64,000 nucleotides of DNA from JANQOH01 sp965214495 (GCA_965214495.1 OZ243958.1:1240001-1304000), one strand, 5' to 3'. Counted from the first letter of the stretch, positions 35,471 through 43,909 are shown. Notes: a model not told the origin generated them from the sequence alone. Made by a program: numbers and translations.

Positions 35471-37723
35471 TCAGCGCCCGACGAACAGCCCTCCGCCCTT
35501 GTGGGCGCTGCGGCCGAGGATCAGCGGCCCGCGCCGCGCGACGGCGAAGGCGATGCGCAAGCGGCCCGACAGCCCGCCGCGCCGGCCGCGCCGCACCGTG
35601 AGAACCGTAATCGCATCCTGCGGCGGGAGCGGCAGACCGCATCGCTGAAGTTCGGCGATGACGTCGGCTCTCAGCGCGTCTTCGGCGCCGAGGCGGCGAT
35701 AGTGACGGGTCACTGCATAGTCGGTCACGCTCTCCCAGACCCGCGCCGGCGCGAGTAACGGGTCTTCCTCCTCGTTGAGCGCAGCGGGAGCGAGCCTTAG
35801 TTTCCCGGCCATGCCGGCGCGCAGGACGTCCATACCCTCCAGCGCGTGAACGGTCAGGCGATGGTCGTCCTCGATTTCCCGCCGGCGCACGCCGCGCCAC
35901 AGACGGGTCGGTGCGACGTAAAGAATTCGCCGCCGCGACAGGTCCGCGACCACAGCGATATGCCGGTGGACGCCGTCGCCGGCCGGTTCTCCGTCCTTGC
36001 CGTGACCACTGACATAGGTCGGTATTTTTGCTCCTCGGGACAGAGAGCGTTGCAGAGGGCGGGCCGGTGTTGAAAACCGACCCGCCCAGGTCGGTATTTT
36101 TGCTCCTCGGGACAGAGAGCGTTGCACGCGCGCCATCATCGCGCGACGCGCCGCGCGCGCCACCTCCACCGGTTCGGCGCCAGGTTCGAGGCCGGCCTTT
36201 ATGACGAAGGCAAGCATTTCGGGCGCTTTTTCGTCTGGAAGCATCAATCCCAATCCGAGATACCGGCCATCCCCCAACAACAGCGGCCCCTCGACCGGTT
36301 CGGCGAACGAGACTTCGGCGTGCCAGAGCGTTTCTTTGGCGAAGCGCGTTCCACCGGCGAACGATTCCGCCCGCGCGCCGAGCCGATCGAAAGGCTCCCT
36401 TTGCACGCGGATATCGGCGGCCGGGGACTGAACGCCGGCATGGCGCAGCACCTGGCGCACGGCGGCGGCTGCGTGCGCCTCCTCCTTCGCGCGTTCGCGC
36501 ACGCCTTTCGCTTCCTCCGCCATACGGGTCGGTTCGATGCGCCGGCGGCGCGCCATCGGCAACGCCAGCGGCGTCACGCTCCGCCAGCGCCGCCCGCGCC
36601 GTTCGAAACGCCCGACCATGCGGTCGTCGCCGATCCGACGCAGCTCTTTCACGATCACGCCGTCGTCGTCGGTCCACGCGACCTGAGCGAAGGCCCAGGC
36701 GAGATCGTCCGCTTTCAGCGGGCAGGACTGCGGCACATAAACGGCAATTCGGCGAACCCCCATGTCAGCGTGGGGATGCCCGACCGAGGGAATCGGCACG
36801 ATCAGCACCCGCATTGCCTTGTCGGAGTCTGTCGCACCGCGGCCAATCAGGTAACGTTCCAGTCGCTCCCTCAAAGCTGGTTCGGCGTCCGACAGGCGCG
36901 CTTCGGCCCGATCCCGTATTTCCCGGACCAATTCCGACGCCGCGCGCAGCCGCCGCACGGCGAACGCGCCTTGCGCATCGCTTTCCCGCAGCTCGAAGAC
37001 GAGACGATGAGGCCGCACGTTGTAGGCGACACTGACCGGTTGCGGTTTGACCGGTTGCACGAAGACCTGCACGGGCTTGCGGTTGGTCCCGCCTGTGCGG
37101 AAGCGATTCCGCATCCCTTCGAAGCGGGTGGCCAAATTTCGCCTCAGCCCGGGCTGGGGACAGAGCATGTCGCAACCCGCCCCAACGCCTCCCGTCGGTC
37201 GATACACGATCCCGTCATAGCCCGAGAAGCGGTCTTCAGCCTCGGCGACGGTCGCGACAATCGCCTCGGCCCAAGCCATGTCGACGCCTCTGCCAAGTTG
37301 GTAGAGCCCACCCGCCATTTCGCAGAGAACGGCCGCCTGCCTGTCGTCGTCGATGGACCAGCAATATAGGAACGGTGTTTCAGCGTCGAACAAGATCGGG
37401 TGAATGGGCTTGCCTACGCGGATGGCTGCCACCGCATTGTCCAGATTCTGTGCGTCCCGCTTCGACAGTTCTGCATCGAGGTCGTTGTTAGGCACCCAGG
37501 CAACAAAAGACTGCCCCGGAACGCCGCGCGGCGCCGCAACGATCGGAGGTTGCATTTTCTCCAGCCAATCGAGAGCATCCCGCGTTGCAGCCGGAACGAT
37601 GGCCCCCCGGGCCGAACCGGCGAGCAACGCCTGAAAGAGGCGCGCCGGCGCGGGCGGCCAATCACCCGTACCGTGATACCGGCCCTCGTGGAACCGGACC
37701 GAGACGAGAAGCGCTTTCTCCAT
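35471..37723 (-). CDS. csb2: Csb2, type I-G Cas5-Cas6 fusion (GSU0054 family)
   Basis: A 750-residue protein. The N-terminal half (LLVSVRFHEGRYHGTGDWPPAPARLFQALLAG) is the Cas5-like part. The C-terminal half (LWHAEVSFAEPVEGPLLLGDGRYLGLGLM and TYVSGHGKDGEPAGDGVHRHIAVVADL) carries the Cas6-like part, which should process the pre-crRNA and hold the 3' stem-loop. It is the last gene of the minus-strand effector operon: csb1 ends 3 bases before its start. An unusual 72-bp in-frame duplication lies in the Cas6 half (36,016-36,126): the protein reads RSLSRGAKIPT twice, 24 residues apart, with TWAGRFSTPARPLQ between. No stop or frameshift is present, so it may be functional. Confidence 0.9.
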   Translation of the reverse strand: MEKALLVSVRFHEGRYHGTGDWPPAPARLFQALLAGSARGAIVPAATRDALDWLEKMQPPIVAAPRGVPGQSFVAWVPNNDLDAELSKRDAQNLDNAVAAIRVGKPIHPILFDAETPFLYCWSIDDDRQAAVLCEMAGGLYQLGRGVDMAWAEAIVATVAEAEDRFSGYDGIVYRPTGGVGAGCDMLCPQPGLRRNLATRFEGMRNRFRTGGTNRKPVQVFVQPVKPQPVSVAYNVRPHRLVFELRESDAQGAFAVRRLRAASELVREIRDRAEARLSDAEPALRERLERYLIGRGATDSDKAMRVLIVPIPSVGHPHADMGVRRIAVYVPQSCPLKADDLAWAFAQVAWTDDDGVIVKELRRIGDDRMVGRFERRGRRWRSVTPLALPMARRRRIEPTRMAEEAKGVRERAKEEAHAAAAVRQVLRHAGVQSPAADIRVQREPFDRLGARAESFAGGTRFAKETLWHAEVSFAEPVEGPLLLGDGRYLGLGLMLPDEKAPEMLAFVIKAGLEPGAEPVEVARAARRAMMARVQRSLSRGAKIPTWAGRFSTPARPLQRSLSRGAKIPTYVSGHGKDGEPAGDGVHRHIAVVADLSRRRILYVAPTRLWRGVRRREIEDDHRLTVHALEGMDVLRAGMAGKLRLAPAALNEEEDPLLAPARVWESVTDYAVTRHYRRLGAEDALRADVIAELQRCGLPLPPQDAITVLTVRRGRRGGLSGRLRIAFAVARRGPLILGRSAHKGGGLFVGR
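36016..36126. repeat. 39-bp direct repeat with palindromic 33-bp core inside csb2
   Basis: Copies at 36,016-36,054 and 36,088-36,126 are identical over 39 bases (they contain GGTCGGTATTTTTGCTCCTC). The 33 bases between form a hairpin with arms GGGCGGGCCGGT and ACCGACCCGCCC (11 of 12 pairs). The offset is 72 bases, or 24 codons, so csb2 stays in frame. The core resembles the GGGCCGGTTGTCAAAACGG hairpin found upstream of nth. Confidence 0.85.
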
Positions 37724-37726
37724 GCC

Positions 37727-38785
37727 TCAGCTTTTCTTTTTCTTTTTCGCGTCGGTCCGGGCGCGAGTTTTATCGAAGCTAACGATTCGGTCCTCTCCTA
37801 CGCCGAACGCTTCCGCCGCCCTTTTTGCGGTCTCCAGCGCAACGTCCTCGTTGAGACCGACCGTCTCTCGTTTGCCGCCGCGATCGACGACCGTCCAGTT
37901 CGCTGGCGCATGCGGATCGGGCGTGACAAGACAGCCCTGTCGCAAGAACCCGTCGAGTGGCGCCGTCGCTGCTGCCAACGCCAGACCGAAAACGTAGCGA
38001 CGCAGGGCGGGTCCGTTTTCACCGTTCAAACGGCGCAGCGCGACGAGGTTGATCATCACGTCGCGACGTATTTCGCCATGAACGACGATACCGCCATGCT
38101 CGCGAGTCGCCGGCACGTGAACGAAGCCGCGTTGCGCAAGCAGACTTTTCGCATCGCCTTCCTGTTTCTCCTTCTCGCTCTCGGTGAACACGTCGAGCTC
38201 GGCGTAATCGACCGGCGGCATGTATTGTGCCGAGCGTGTCAACACGTCGATGTTCCAAGCGCGGATCACGGACTGCACGACGCGCGGCAACTTCGCTTGG
38301 GTATCGCGGGAATCCCAAGCACCGAATACCAGCGAGGTCGGCGCAAGGCGAGCGATCGCGTCCGCATGTCCGGTCTCCAAAAAGATGGAGAAAGCCCGAT
38401 GCGCTTCCTCCACAAGCTCGGTGGAACGAATGAGAGCATCGCCCAGCCGGTGTCCCGCTTCGAGCAAGGAGACGGATTTTTCGTTGCCATAGACAATCGT
38501 CACCTGGGGTACGAGCGCTGCGTAGGGATTGTCCGGCGCCCCGTTCGCCGCGGCCTTGAACAGCGGTTCGATCCTGTTGGCTTGCGCGCCAACGCTGTCG
38601 ATCGTGGCGACCTTGACGCCATCGACCAGCGTATCGACGTTGTAACCGATGTTTGCATAAGTCGGCGGGAAGACCACCGCATCGGCGCCTTCCACCGGCA
38701 TCAGCTTCTGCCGCAAGGTCAGCGCGACAAGGCCGGCGCGGTCGTTGGCGCATCGTTCGGCGAACGCTTCGTCGAATTCGATCAT
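37727..38785 (-). CDS. csb1: Csb1, type I-G Cas7 backbone subunit (GSU0053 family)
   Basis: A 352-residue Cas7-type protein. Family features: VVFPPTYANIG, ATIDSVGAQANRIEPLF near residue 60, then LVFGAWDSRDTQAKLPRVVQS and the segment YMPPVDYAELDVFTES. It should form the backbone that binds the spacer part of the crRNA. The C-terminus ends in a Lys-rich tail (DAKKKKKS), perhaps for RNA binding. It overlaps the csb3 stop by four bases and is followed by csb2 after three bases, so stoichiometry of the complex is probably set by translational coupling. No damage is visible. Confidence 0.93.
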   Translation of the reverse strand: MIEFDEAFAERCANDRAGLVALTLRQKLMPVEGADAVVFPPTYANIGYNVDTLVDGVKVATIDSVGAQANRIEPLFKAAANGAPDNPYAALVPQVTIVYGNEKSVSLLEAGHRLGDALIRSTELVEEAHRAFSIFLETGHADAIARLAPTSLVFGAWDSRDTQAKLPRVVQSVIRAWNIDVLTRSAQYMPPVDYAELDVFTESEKEKQEGDAKSLLAQRGFVHVPATREHGGIVVHGEIRRDVMINLVALRRLNGENGPALRRYVFGLALAAATAPLDGFLRQGCLVTPDPHAPANWTVVDRGGKRETVGLNEDVALETAKRAAEAFGVGEDRIVSFDKTRARTDAKKKKKS

Positions 38786-39681
38786 GACGGTTGTGTCTCC
38801 TCGATGACGTTCATGATGCAGCGGGCCTGCCCTTTCTGACCGGGCCAGCCGAGTCTCATGCGGAATAGACGAAACGGCAGGCCGGGAAAAGGCGGCCGCC
38901 GCGCGCCGAGAGTTGCCCGCAAGAAAACCGGATCGTAAAGTTCCGAGTCCACGAGCCCCGCGACTCCGTAGCTGTAATCCAATTTATATTTATCGCGCCG
39001 CGACGGCCGGGCGTGGGTAACGCCGATCACAGCCATCAATTCAACGACCGGATACCCCCGCATCTTATATTTATCGCGATGCGCATTGGGTGAGAAGCCG
39101 GCGTCGATCGGCACGTAGTCCCGACGCCAGTCGAAGCGGAAGCTGCTGCTTTGCTCAGCCGCCAGGGCAAAGGGATCGTCGGCGTGCTCCACGGCGCGGC
39201 CACATATCAGAGTCAGCGCATCGCGCGCCAACCTCGCTCCGGGATAGCCACCCGAACCGGCCCAGAATTTCACGTTGTCGCGCCTGGTCTCATCGCCCCA
39301 ATGTTCCAGCATGACGACGTTTCCGGCAGAGTCTTCCAAGCGAGCCGGCAAAGTGGCGGGAGTCCGAGGATCGGGAAACGGAAAGGTGCGTTCACGCGCT
39401 TCGAGCGATATCGTATCGATTTGCCATTTCTCCGTCCGGTTGTCGGACTCGACTGGCGCCTGAGATGCGACATTCGCTTCGTCGAGAAAACGAAGCGCTC
39501 GCACGACCGGATTCTCGCGGCCGGCCGCCGCGATCCGAAACCGCGTATCGCCGCCGTCGCGCCAGTCGAACCCGCCGCGCGCTTCTCCCAGCAGAATATC
39601 GGCGGCCTCGACCAAGCCGAGGCAGGCGAATACCTGACCCGGGTTCGTCAAATCGACCGGGACCGATCCCTCGGCCATCAA
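38782..39681 (-). CDS. csb3: Csb3, type I-G Cas8-like large-subunit protein (GSU0052 family)
   Basis: A 299-residue protein. The start VDLTNPGQVFACLGLVEAAD and the central FRFDWRRDYVPIDAGFSPNAH match Csb3 (also called Cas8u2) of GSU-type systems. It takes the place of the large subunit (PAM recognition) in the type I-G complex; that role is inferred from family and position. It overlaps the cas3 stop by four bases (ATGA) and the next gene by four, so cas3-csb3-csb1-csb2 is one operon in the order of the Geobacter GSU0051-0054 prototype. Two repeats of the residues RDKYKM/RDKYKL occur near positions 200-230 and are not explained. Confidence 0.88.
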   Translation of the reverse strand: MMAEGSVPVDLTNPGQVFACLGLVEAADILLGEARGGFDWRDGGDTRFRIAAAGRENPVVRALRFLDEANVASQAPVESDNRTEKWQIDTISLEARERTFPFPDPRTPATLPARLEDSAGNVVMLEHWGDETRRDNVKFWAGSGGYPGARLARDALTLICGRAVEHADDPFALAAEQSSSFRFDWRRDYVPIDAGFSPNAHRDKYKMRGYPVVELMAVIGVTHARPSRRDKYKLDYSYGVAGLVDSELYDPVFLRATLGARRPPFPGLPFRLFRMRLGWPGQKGQARCIMNVIEETQPS

Positions 39682-42578
39682 TCCACTTCCTTCACGACGC
39701 CCACAAACAGCTCTCCCTGCGCGGCTGCCTCCGCCGCACCGGATGTCGGTGCATCCTTCCTTCGGATTTCCAGTTCATCGAGCTTTCTGGATGCACGTTG
39801 ATCGGCCGCACGGAGCAGCGCTTCCCACCACGCGAGTCCCCACGGCCCCCATCGACGTTGCAGCCGCGCGAAACGCAACGCGATCTCGCGCGCATGGCTC
39901 GCCGCAGCGGTCGGCGGCAAAGAGTCGCAACCGTCGATACCGATGGTCGGTCGCGCGTTGCCGTGATGCGCGGCGATCAGATGCAACGCCAACTCGAAGC
40001 GCGAATCCGAACCATTCAGACCATCGAGGCCATCCCTCTCAGCGTCGATAACGGATTGGAATTCGTGCCTGTAGCCATTCAGCACCCGTCGGTCGATCGG
40101 CCCCGCAGTCTTGGCGTAAGGCCCTCCCTCGCTCTTGGCCTTGAACGCACGCTGCCAACGAGCGGCTTTCTTGCCATCATCGTGATGGCGCGCGGCGGCG
40201 ACCAACATGGCCTTGTCGTCGGGAGAAAGACCGATCCCTTCCGCAATTCGCCCAGCTTCCTTCGCGGCCCACAAACCATGCTCGTCGAGGCTCTGCGCCC
40301 GCGACGAAACCGCCCTCGCCTCTTCGCCGCCTTCGCCGCCACGCCGCTTCTCGACCACCAACCAGGCTGGGACCTCGCCCTCCGGCGACACGTGATACTC
40401 CGCGGCCAACGCTTCGATCCACCGATGTGAAGAACGCCCAATATCCTCCCGCTCCCTGCGTTCGCCTTGCAACTCGTCGTCAGAAAGCGCCCGGACCCTT
40501 ATGGACGGCGAATTCTCTTCCCGCTCCCCGGAAGCGGGACGCCCCCAATCGTCCTCTATCGTCGGCACGGTTTCGTCATTCGCCGGATCCAGCAGACCCT
40601 CCGTGACACCGCCGAGTCGCGCATCGACGGCCAGATCGCGTCCGACAAGACGCCGTTCCAGATCCTTCGATTTCAGTTCACCAATCTCTTTCATCTTGAA
40701 GGCAGCCTCGAATTTGCCGCCGTCGCCGAACAGAAATACGATCGGCGTCTCCGGAGCCATTGGGCGAAGAAATTCGCGATTTCCGGCCCCGGGCGCTGTA
40801 GCGTCATTCGTCGTGTCGTCGTCATCCCGATCGCGTTTTCGCCCCAATAACTTACGCACGCGCTTCTTGAGCCAGTCTGCGACACGCCAAGTCTCGGTTT
40901 CCAGTCGTTCGACGGCCTGCGGCGCCGCCGCCTCGAAAAACGCCTCGATCTCGCCCTTTCCAGGCACGTGGATCGAGCCATCGTTCTCGAAGCGCACGGG
41001 CAAATAACGCCGCCAGATCACCGTCGTCTGCGGCTCGTTGTCCGCCCAGCCCCGCAACCACGGGCCGACTTCCGGCCGGCCGGTATGTTCGGCCAGCGCG
41101 GTCATGGCCCAAGCATCCACGAGCGGTCGGGTCAGGGCCGGATACAGCACCATCGGCGTCGAAGCGTCTTCGATGCGTTCTCGCAAGACGGGGTCGTCTC
41201 CCAAGGCCGTCAACGCGGCGGGCCCGGCCCGGCGCCCGCCTGTATCGCATGGCGGCAAGGCGCTCAGTAGTTCCCGCACAGCGGAAAGGCGGTCCAGGCG
41301 TTCCTTGTCCGCTTTCTTCTCGTCGAGCGGCCGATCGAGCACGAACACGCGCGCGCGCCCGGAACCGCGTCGGTTGACCCGCCCGAGCCGCTGCACCATG
41401 CGTTCCCACGCCACCAGATCGCAGACCATGTGATCGGCGTCGAGATCGACGCCAACCTCACCGGCGGATGTCGCGACGAGATAAACCGACGCGTCGAGAC
41501 GAGCGCCGCTGCCGGCGATGAACCCGTTCTCCCGCAATTGTGCGGCGGCATTCACCCGTTCTTGCACCCGTCGGCCCCCGACAAACAGGAGAATCTCGGG
41601 CTGTGGGGTTGCCGTTTTCGCTCGTTTCCGTAGATCCTCGGCGACCTTTTCCGCTACGAGACGCGCAGCGCAGTAAATGAGCACACGCGCCGGCTCGCTC
41701 GCTACCCCGTCGCCCTCGTGTCCGAGCCGCCAGGCGCGTTCGGCAAGCGCTTGTTCCAATTTCGCGTCTTTGTCGAGAGCTTCGACAGTCAACGTCTTGA
41801 CTGCCTCCAGCCGTTCGCGAACGTCCTCGTGGCGGCGATCCTCGTCGGAAAGCCGAAACTGGCCATCCGTCGAATCGCCGACGAGCGTCGCCGACAAGGG
41901 CAAAACGTGGAACGGCGGCGGCAGGATAGCGCTTGCCATCGGACCGGCGAGTTTTCCCGCGGTCACACCGCCATCGTTAGCCGCCGTCACGCGGCGCTCC
42001 TCTTCGATCGTCCGCAACAGGCGCTCGAACGGGCGAGCGAGATGGGCCTCGTCCAGCATCACGAGGGAGTCGCAGCCCATCAGACCGGCTGCATAGGGGC
42101 GCATACGACGGGAGACGCCATAGCCCTCGAACAACAACCGCGAGCCGACCATATCCACTGTGCCGACGACGATCGCCGGTCCAGCAGGATCTTCCAACCA
42201 TTCCCGGTTGTCGACAAACTGCCCGCGCAGGGTGGAAATCGGCAGCGGCCGATCGCAAAGGCCGAGTCCTCGCCGGACATGTTCCAGGCTCTCGCCGCAC
42301 AGAGCTTTGCGGAGACGCTCGGCGAATTCGGTGGCCTGATCAACCACGGCGCGACGATCAACGACATAAACCAGCCGGCGAGGCAGGCCGGACGTGCAAG
42401 AGCGCGCGAGCAGCCAGATCGCCATGACGGCGGTCTTGCCCAGCCCGGTCGGGATATCCACGGCCGGAGGTAGATTGGCGTCGCGTAAATACCTGAACAG
42501 GCGCCTCTGCCACGGAAACGGCGCGTGCCCGGTCAGTGCGTGAAAATCGCGCTCGAAATCGATTGCCGATATCGTCAC
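39678..42578 (-). CDS. cas3: Cas3 helicase-nuclease (GSU0051 family, C-terminal HD)
   Basis: A 966-residue Cas3. The helicase is first: Q-like FPWQRRLFRYL, Walker A DIPTGLGKTAVM, DEAH in VMLDEAHLARPF, SAT in LPLSATLVG, and RLGRVNRRG motif VI. The HD nuclease is at the C-terminus (AAARHHDDGKKAARWQ, GYRHEFQSV, IAAHHGN), the order typical of type I-G and not of most Cas3. I chose the GTG at 42,578: GGGGA lies 9 bases upstream and the family starts at ISAIDFERDF. A longer frame adds a low-quality N-terminus that merely translates a 21-bp tandem repeat. It is the first gene of the effector operon. Confidence 0.92.
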   Translation of the reverse strand: MTISAIDFERDFHALTGHAPFPWQRRLFRYLRDANLPPAVDIPTGLGKTAVMAIWLLARSCTSGLPRRLVYVVDRRAVVDQATEFAERLRKALCGESLEHVRRGLGLCDRPLPISTLRGQFVDNREWLEDPAGPAIVVGTVDMVGSRLLFEGYGVSRRMRPYAAGLMGCDSLVMLDEAHLARPFERLLRTIEEERRVTAANDGGVTAGKLAGPMASAILPPPFHVLPLSATLVGDSTDGQFRLSDEDRRHEDVRERLEAVKTLTVEALDKDAKLEQALAERAWRLGHEGDGVASEPARVLIYCAARLVAEKVAEDLRKRAKTATPQPEILLFVGGRRVQERVNAAAQLRENGFIAGSGARLDASVYLVATSAGEVGVDLDADHMVCDLVAWERMVQRLGRVNRRGSGRARVFVLDRPLDEKKADKERLDRLSAVRELLSALPPCDTGGRRAGPAALTALGDDPVLRERIEDASTPMVLYPALTRPLVDAWAMTALAEHTGRPEVGPWLRGWADNEPQTTVIWRRYLPVRFENDGSIHVPGKGEIEAFFEAAAPQAVERLETETWRVADWLKKRVRKLLGRKRDRDDDDTTNDATAPGAGNREFLRPMAPETPIVFLFGDGGKFEAAFKMKEIGELKSKDLERRLVGRDLAVDARLGGVTEGLLDPANDETVPTIEDDWGRPASGEREENSPSIRVRALSDDELQGERREREDIGRSSHRWIEALAAEYHVSPEGEVPAWLVVEKRRGGEGGEEARAVSSRAQSLDEHGLWAAKEAGRIAEGIGLSPDDKAMLVAAARHHDDGKKAARWQRAFKAKSEGGPYAKTAGPIDRRVLNGYRHEFQSVIDAERDGLDGLNGSDSRFELALHLIAAHHGNARPTIGIDGCDSLPPTAAASHAREIALRFARLQRRWGPWGLAWWEALLRAADQRASRKLDELEIRRKDAPTSGAAEAAAQGELFVGVVKEVD

Positions 42579-42617
42579 TTCAGCATCCCCGTTCGTCGCT
42601 TTCGATTTTTCGATTGA

Positions 42618-42659
42618 GCAATTTGCGTTCCATGAGTAGCAATTTGCGTTCCATGAGTA
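42618..42659. promoter_or_regulatory. 21-bp tandem repeat upstream of the cas3 operon
   Basis: Two perfect copies of a 21-base unit (plus strand GCAATTTGCGTTCCATGAG, then TA) lie 40-81 bases upstream of the cas3 GTG. The core AATTTGCGTTC recurs once more in the CRISPR leader at 47,243-47,253, just before the array promoter. Position and repetition suggest a site for a shared regulator or for a host factor. Confidence 0.55.
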
Positions 42660-42696
42660 AAGTGCCGTATGCTCACATCGGCGCCCGAGCCAAGAC

Positions 42697-43092
42697 CTAG
42701 ACCCGTGGCTCCGGCCGCGTGAGGAGATTTTGGGCACCTCCGGGCGCCACCGATCTGTATTGGCCAGAGCGAACCAAACGGTCGCGTCGCAACGCAGCCG
42801 CGATCTGGTTTGGTTTGATCCGATGGAAGGTAACCAACCAGGTTTCGCGCCTGTCCGCGGTGCGCTTGACGACAGCGCGCCAGCATTTTCCTCGATCGAT
42901 TTCCCCCGTAAACACCATAGTTCGGTCCTTCTCGATGACGGCGGTCCCGTGGTCGATCAATAGCTGAACACGGGCATAATCCGTCGGTCCGACGTCCGGA
43001 TGTCGCGCGGCTTGTTTCACCGCCGTCTGCGGCGAGAGCCACACGTATTTCGAACGCCCGCCGAGCGCACCGAGGATGAAATCATCAAGCAC
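42697..43092 (-). CDS. Small PBECR-like putative nuclease, phage type
   Basis: A 131-residue protein starting at GTG (GGGAAAGAG upstream). The pattern VWLSPQTAVKQAARHPDVGPTDYARVQLLIDHG, then VVKRTADRRETWLVTFHRI, resembles the PBECR (phage Barnase-EndoU-ColicinE5/RelE-like) domains seen at the ends of Mu-type head proteins and polyvalent phage proteins. It is alone here, not fused to a phage protein, and sits 118 bases upstream of cas3 on the same strand, so it could even be transcribed with the effector operon. The function, if any, in CRISPR immunity is unknown; a relic of a phage gene is the plain alternative. Confidence 0.55.
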   Translation of the reverse strand: MLDDFILGALGGRSKYVWLSPQTAVKQAARHPDVGPTDYARVQLLIDHGTAVIEKDRTMVFTGEIDRGKCWRAVVKRTADRRETWLVTFHRIKPNQIAAALRRDRLVRSGQYRSVAPGGAQNLLTRPEPRV

Positions 43093-43252
43093 CGCGACGC
43101 TCTTTCCCCGTGAGATCGTTCGTTCCTCGCGGCATCCGACGATGCTTCCACGCCGATTCGCTCCCGGATCATAGTTCGCCCGACGAGCTAGATCAACTCT
43201 CGCCTACGGCTATACCTGAAAGTTGATTTCTGAGCCGAAGCATGCGTAAGGT
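43093..43252. other. Non-coding stretch before the mini-CRISPR
   Basis: No gene is supported. It could hold a plus-strand promoter for the mini-CRISPR: the best -35 candidate TTGATT (43,223-43,228) has only a poor -10 (GTAAGG) 17 bases on, so no promoter is called. Confidence 0.3.
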
Positions 43253-43360
43253 GCTTTGGTGCCGAGGGCGCGACAACCTCATTGAAGAAGGTAGGGCCGC
43301 AGGCGCTACGGGACGATCGCTGAATTTCCGGGGCGACCACTGCCCCGGCCTCATTGCCGC
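43253..43360 (+). CRISPR. Degenerate mini-CRISPR: two decayed repeats and one 35-nt spacer
   Basis: Repeat 1 (43,253-43,288) keeps the 3' end CCTCATTGAAG exactly but matches only 10 of the first 24 positions. Repeat 2 (43,324-43,360) keeps TTTCCGGGGCG, then TGCCCCGGCCTCATTG, with the 7-bp CCGGGGC/GCCCCGG stem intact and a loop one base longer, but its 3' end is lost (CCG for AAGG). The 35 nt between (43,289-43,323) is exactly the length of a spacer of the main array. The element lies on the same strand as the main array, between the two cas operons. A weak third repeat-like start, GTTTCCG, is at 43,402. It looks like a CRISPR-derived guide RNA locus. Confidence 0.7.
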
Positions 43361-43514
43361 TCCGCCGTCGCCCACCTGGATAGGGACCGACCCGAACCAC
43401 CGTTTCCGAAACGTGAGCCCGCTCGTCCAACGCCCGCCGCATACTCCGCCAACAGCTACAGGTGCGCGACCGTGGCCAACGAAGCCCCTGCTGCGGAGAG
43501 CGTGACGAACACAG

Positions 43515-43909
43515 TCAATAGTCCTCCATATAGAGCGTGATTCCGATCTCCAGCCACGCATCGTGACGCCTGATCGACTCCAGCCGGACAAAAGTCGTTT
43601 GCCGGCGTCCATCAGTCGTGCGGGAATCTCGTTGCAACGGCGGGGGAGGTAGCCCAGCTTGCTGCCCTCGGGCACCAGAACCTCGATGGCCAGTCCGTCA
43701 TGAACGTTGTCAGGCTCCCGACGCAACGCGAGGCGCTGGCCAGCACGCAACCGCCCCGCTGCCGTTTTCGCCTCGTAGTAGGCCGTGCCGGCGACATGCA
43801 TCGAAGCGAGCATGATGTCGCGCGCGAACGGGATCTGTACCGCCGTCCCGGTGACGCTCTTTTGCAGAAGCTGCTGCACCAGGGCCTGCTTCTGAAGATC
43901 GACACCCAT
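43515..43909 (-). pseudogene. HIRAN-domain protein with single-base frameshift
   Basis: The frame reads a HIRAN domain (ASMHVAGTAYYEAKTAAGRL, LRREPDNVHDGLAIEV, KLGYLPRRCNEIPARLMDAGKRL) and then goes out of frame at a run of four A on the plus strand, 43,590-43,593. One extra T on the coding strand there would give KRLFVRLESIRRHDAWLE, continuing IGITLYMEDY and a stop at 43,515, a natural end for about 131 residues. HIRAN domains bind DNA ends. The start follows the J-domain stop by one base, so they were co-transcribed. It may be a real mutation, a slippery-site programmed shift or a sequencing error in a homopolymer. Confidence 0.7.

Noticed and set aside
42579..42737. 53-codon N-terminal extension of Cas3
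   Set aside because: It translates a 21-bp tandem repeat (YSWNANC twice) and lies before the family start; a GTG with a good ribosome site at 42,578 fits better.
43402..43437. A third decayed repeat after the mini-CRISPR (GTTTCCG AAACGT start)
   Set aside because: Only about 16 of 36 positions match, and the start is itself a small palindrome (CGTTTCCGAAACG). Spacing (41 nt) is a little long. Kept as a remark only.
43193..43514. Continuation of the HIRAN frame to 238 codons
   Set aside because: After the frameshift the frame is Arg/Ser-rich and runs through the mini-CRISPR; the alternate frame gives a natural C-terminus at 43,515.
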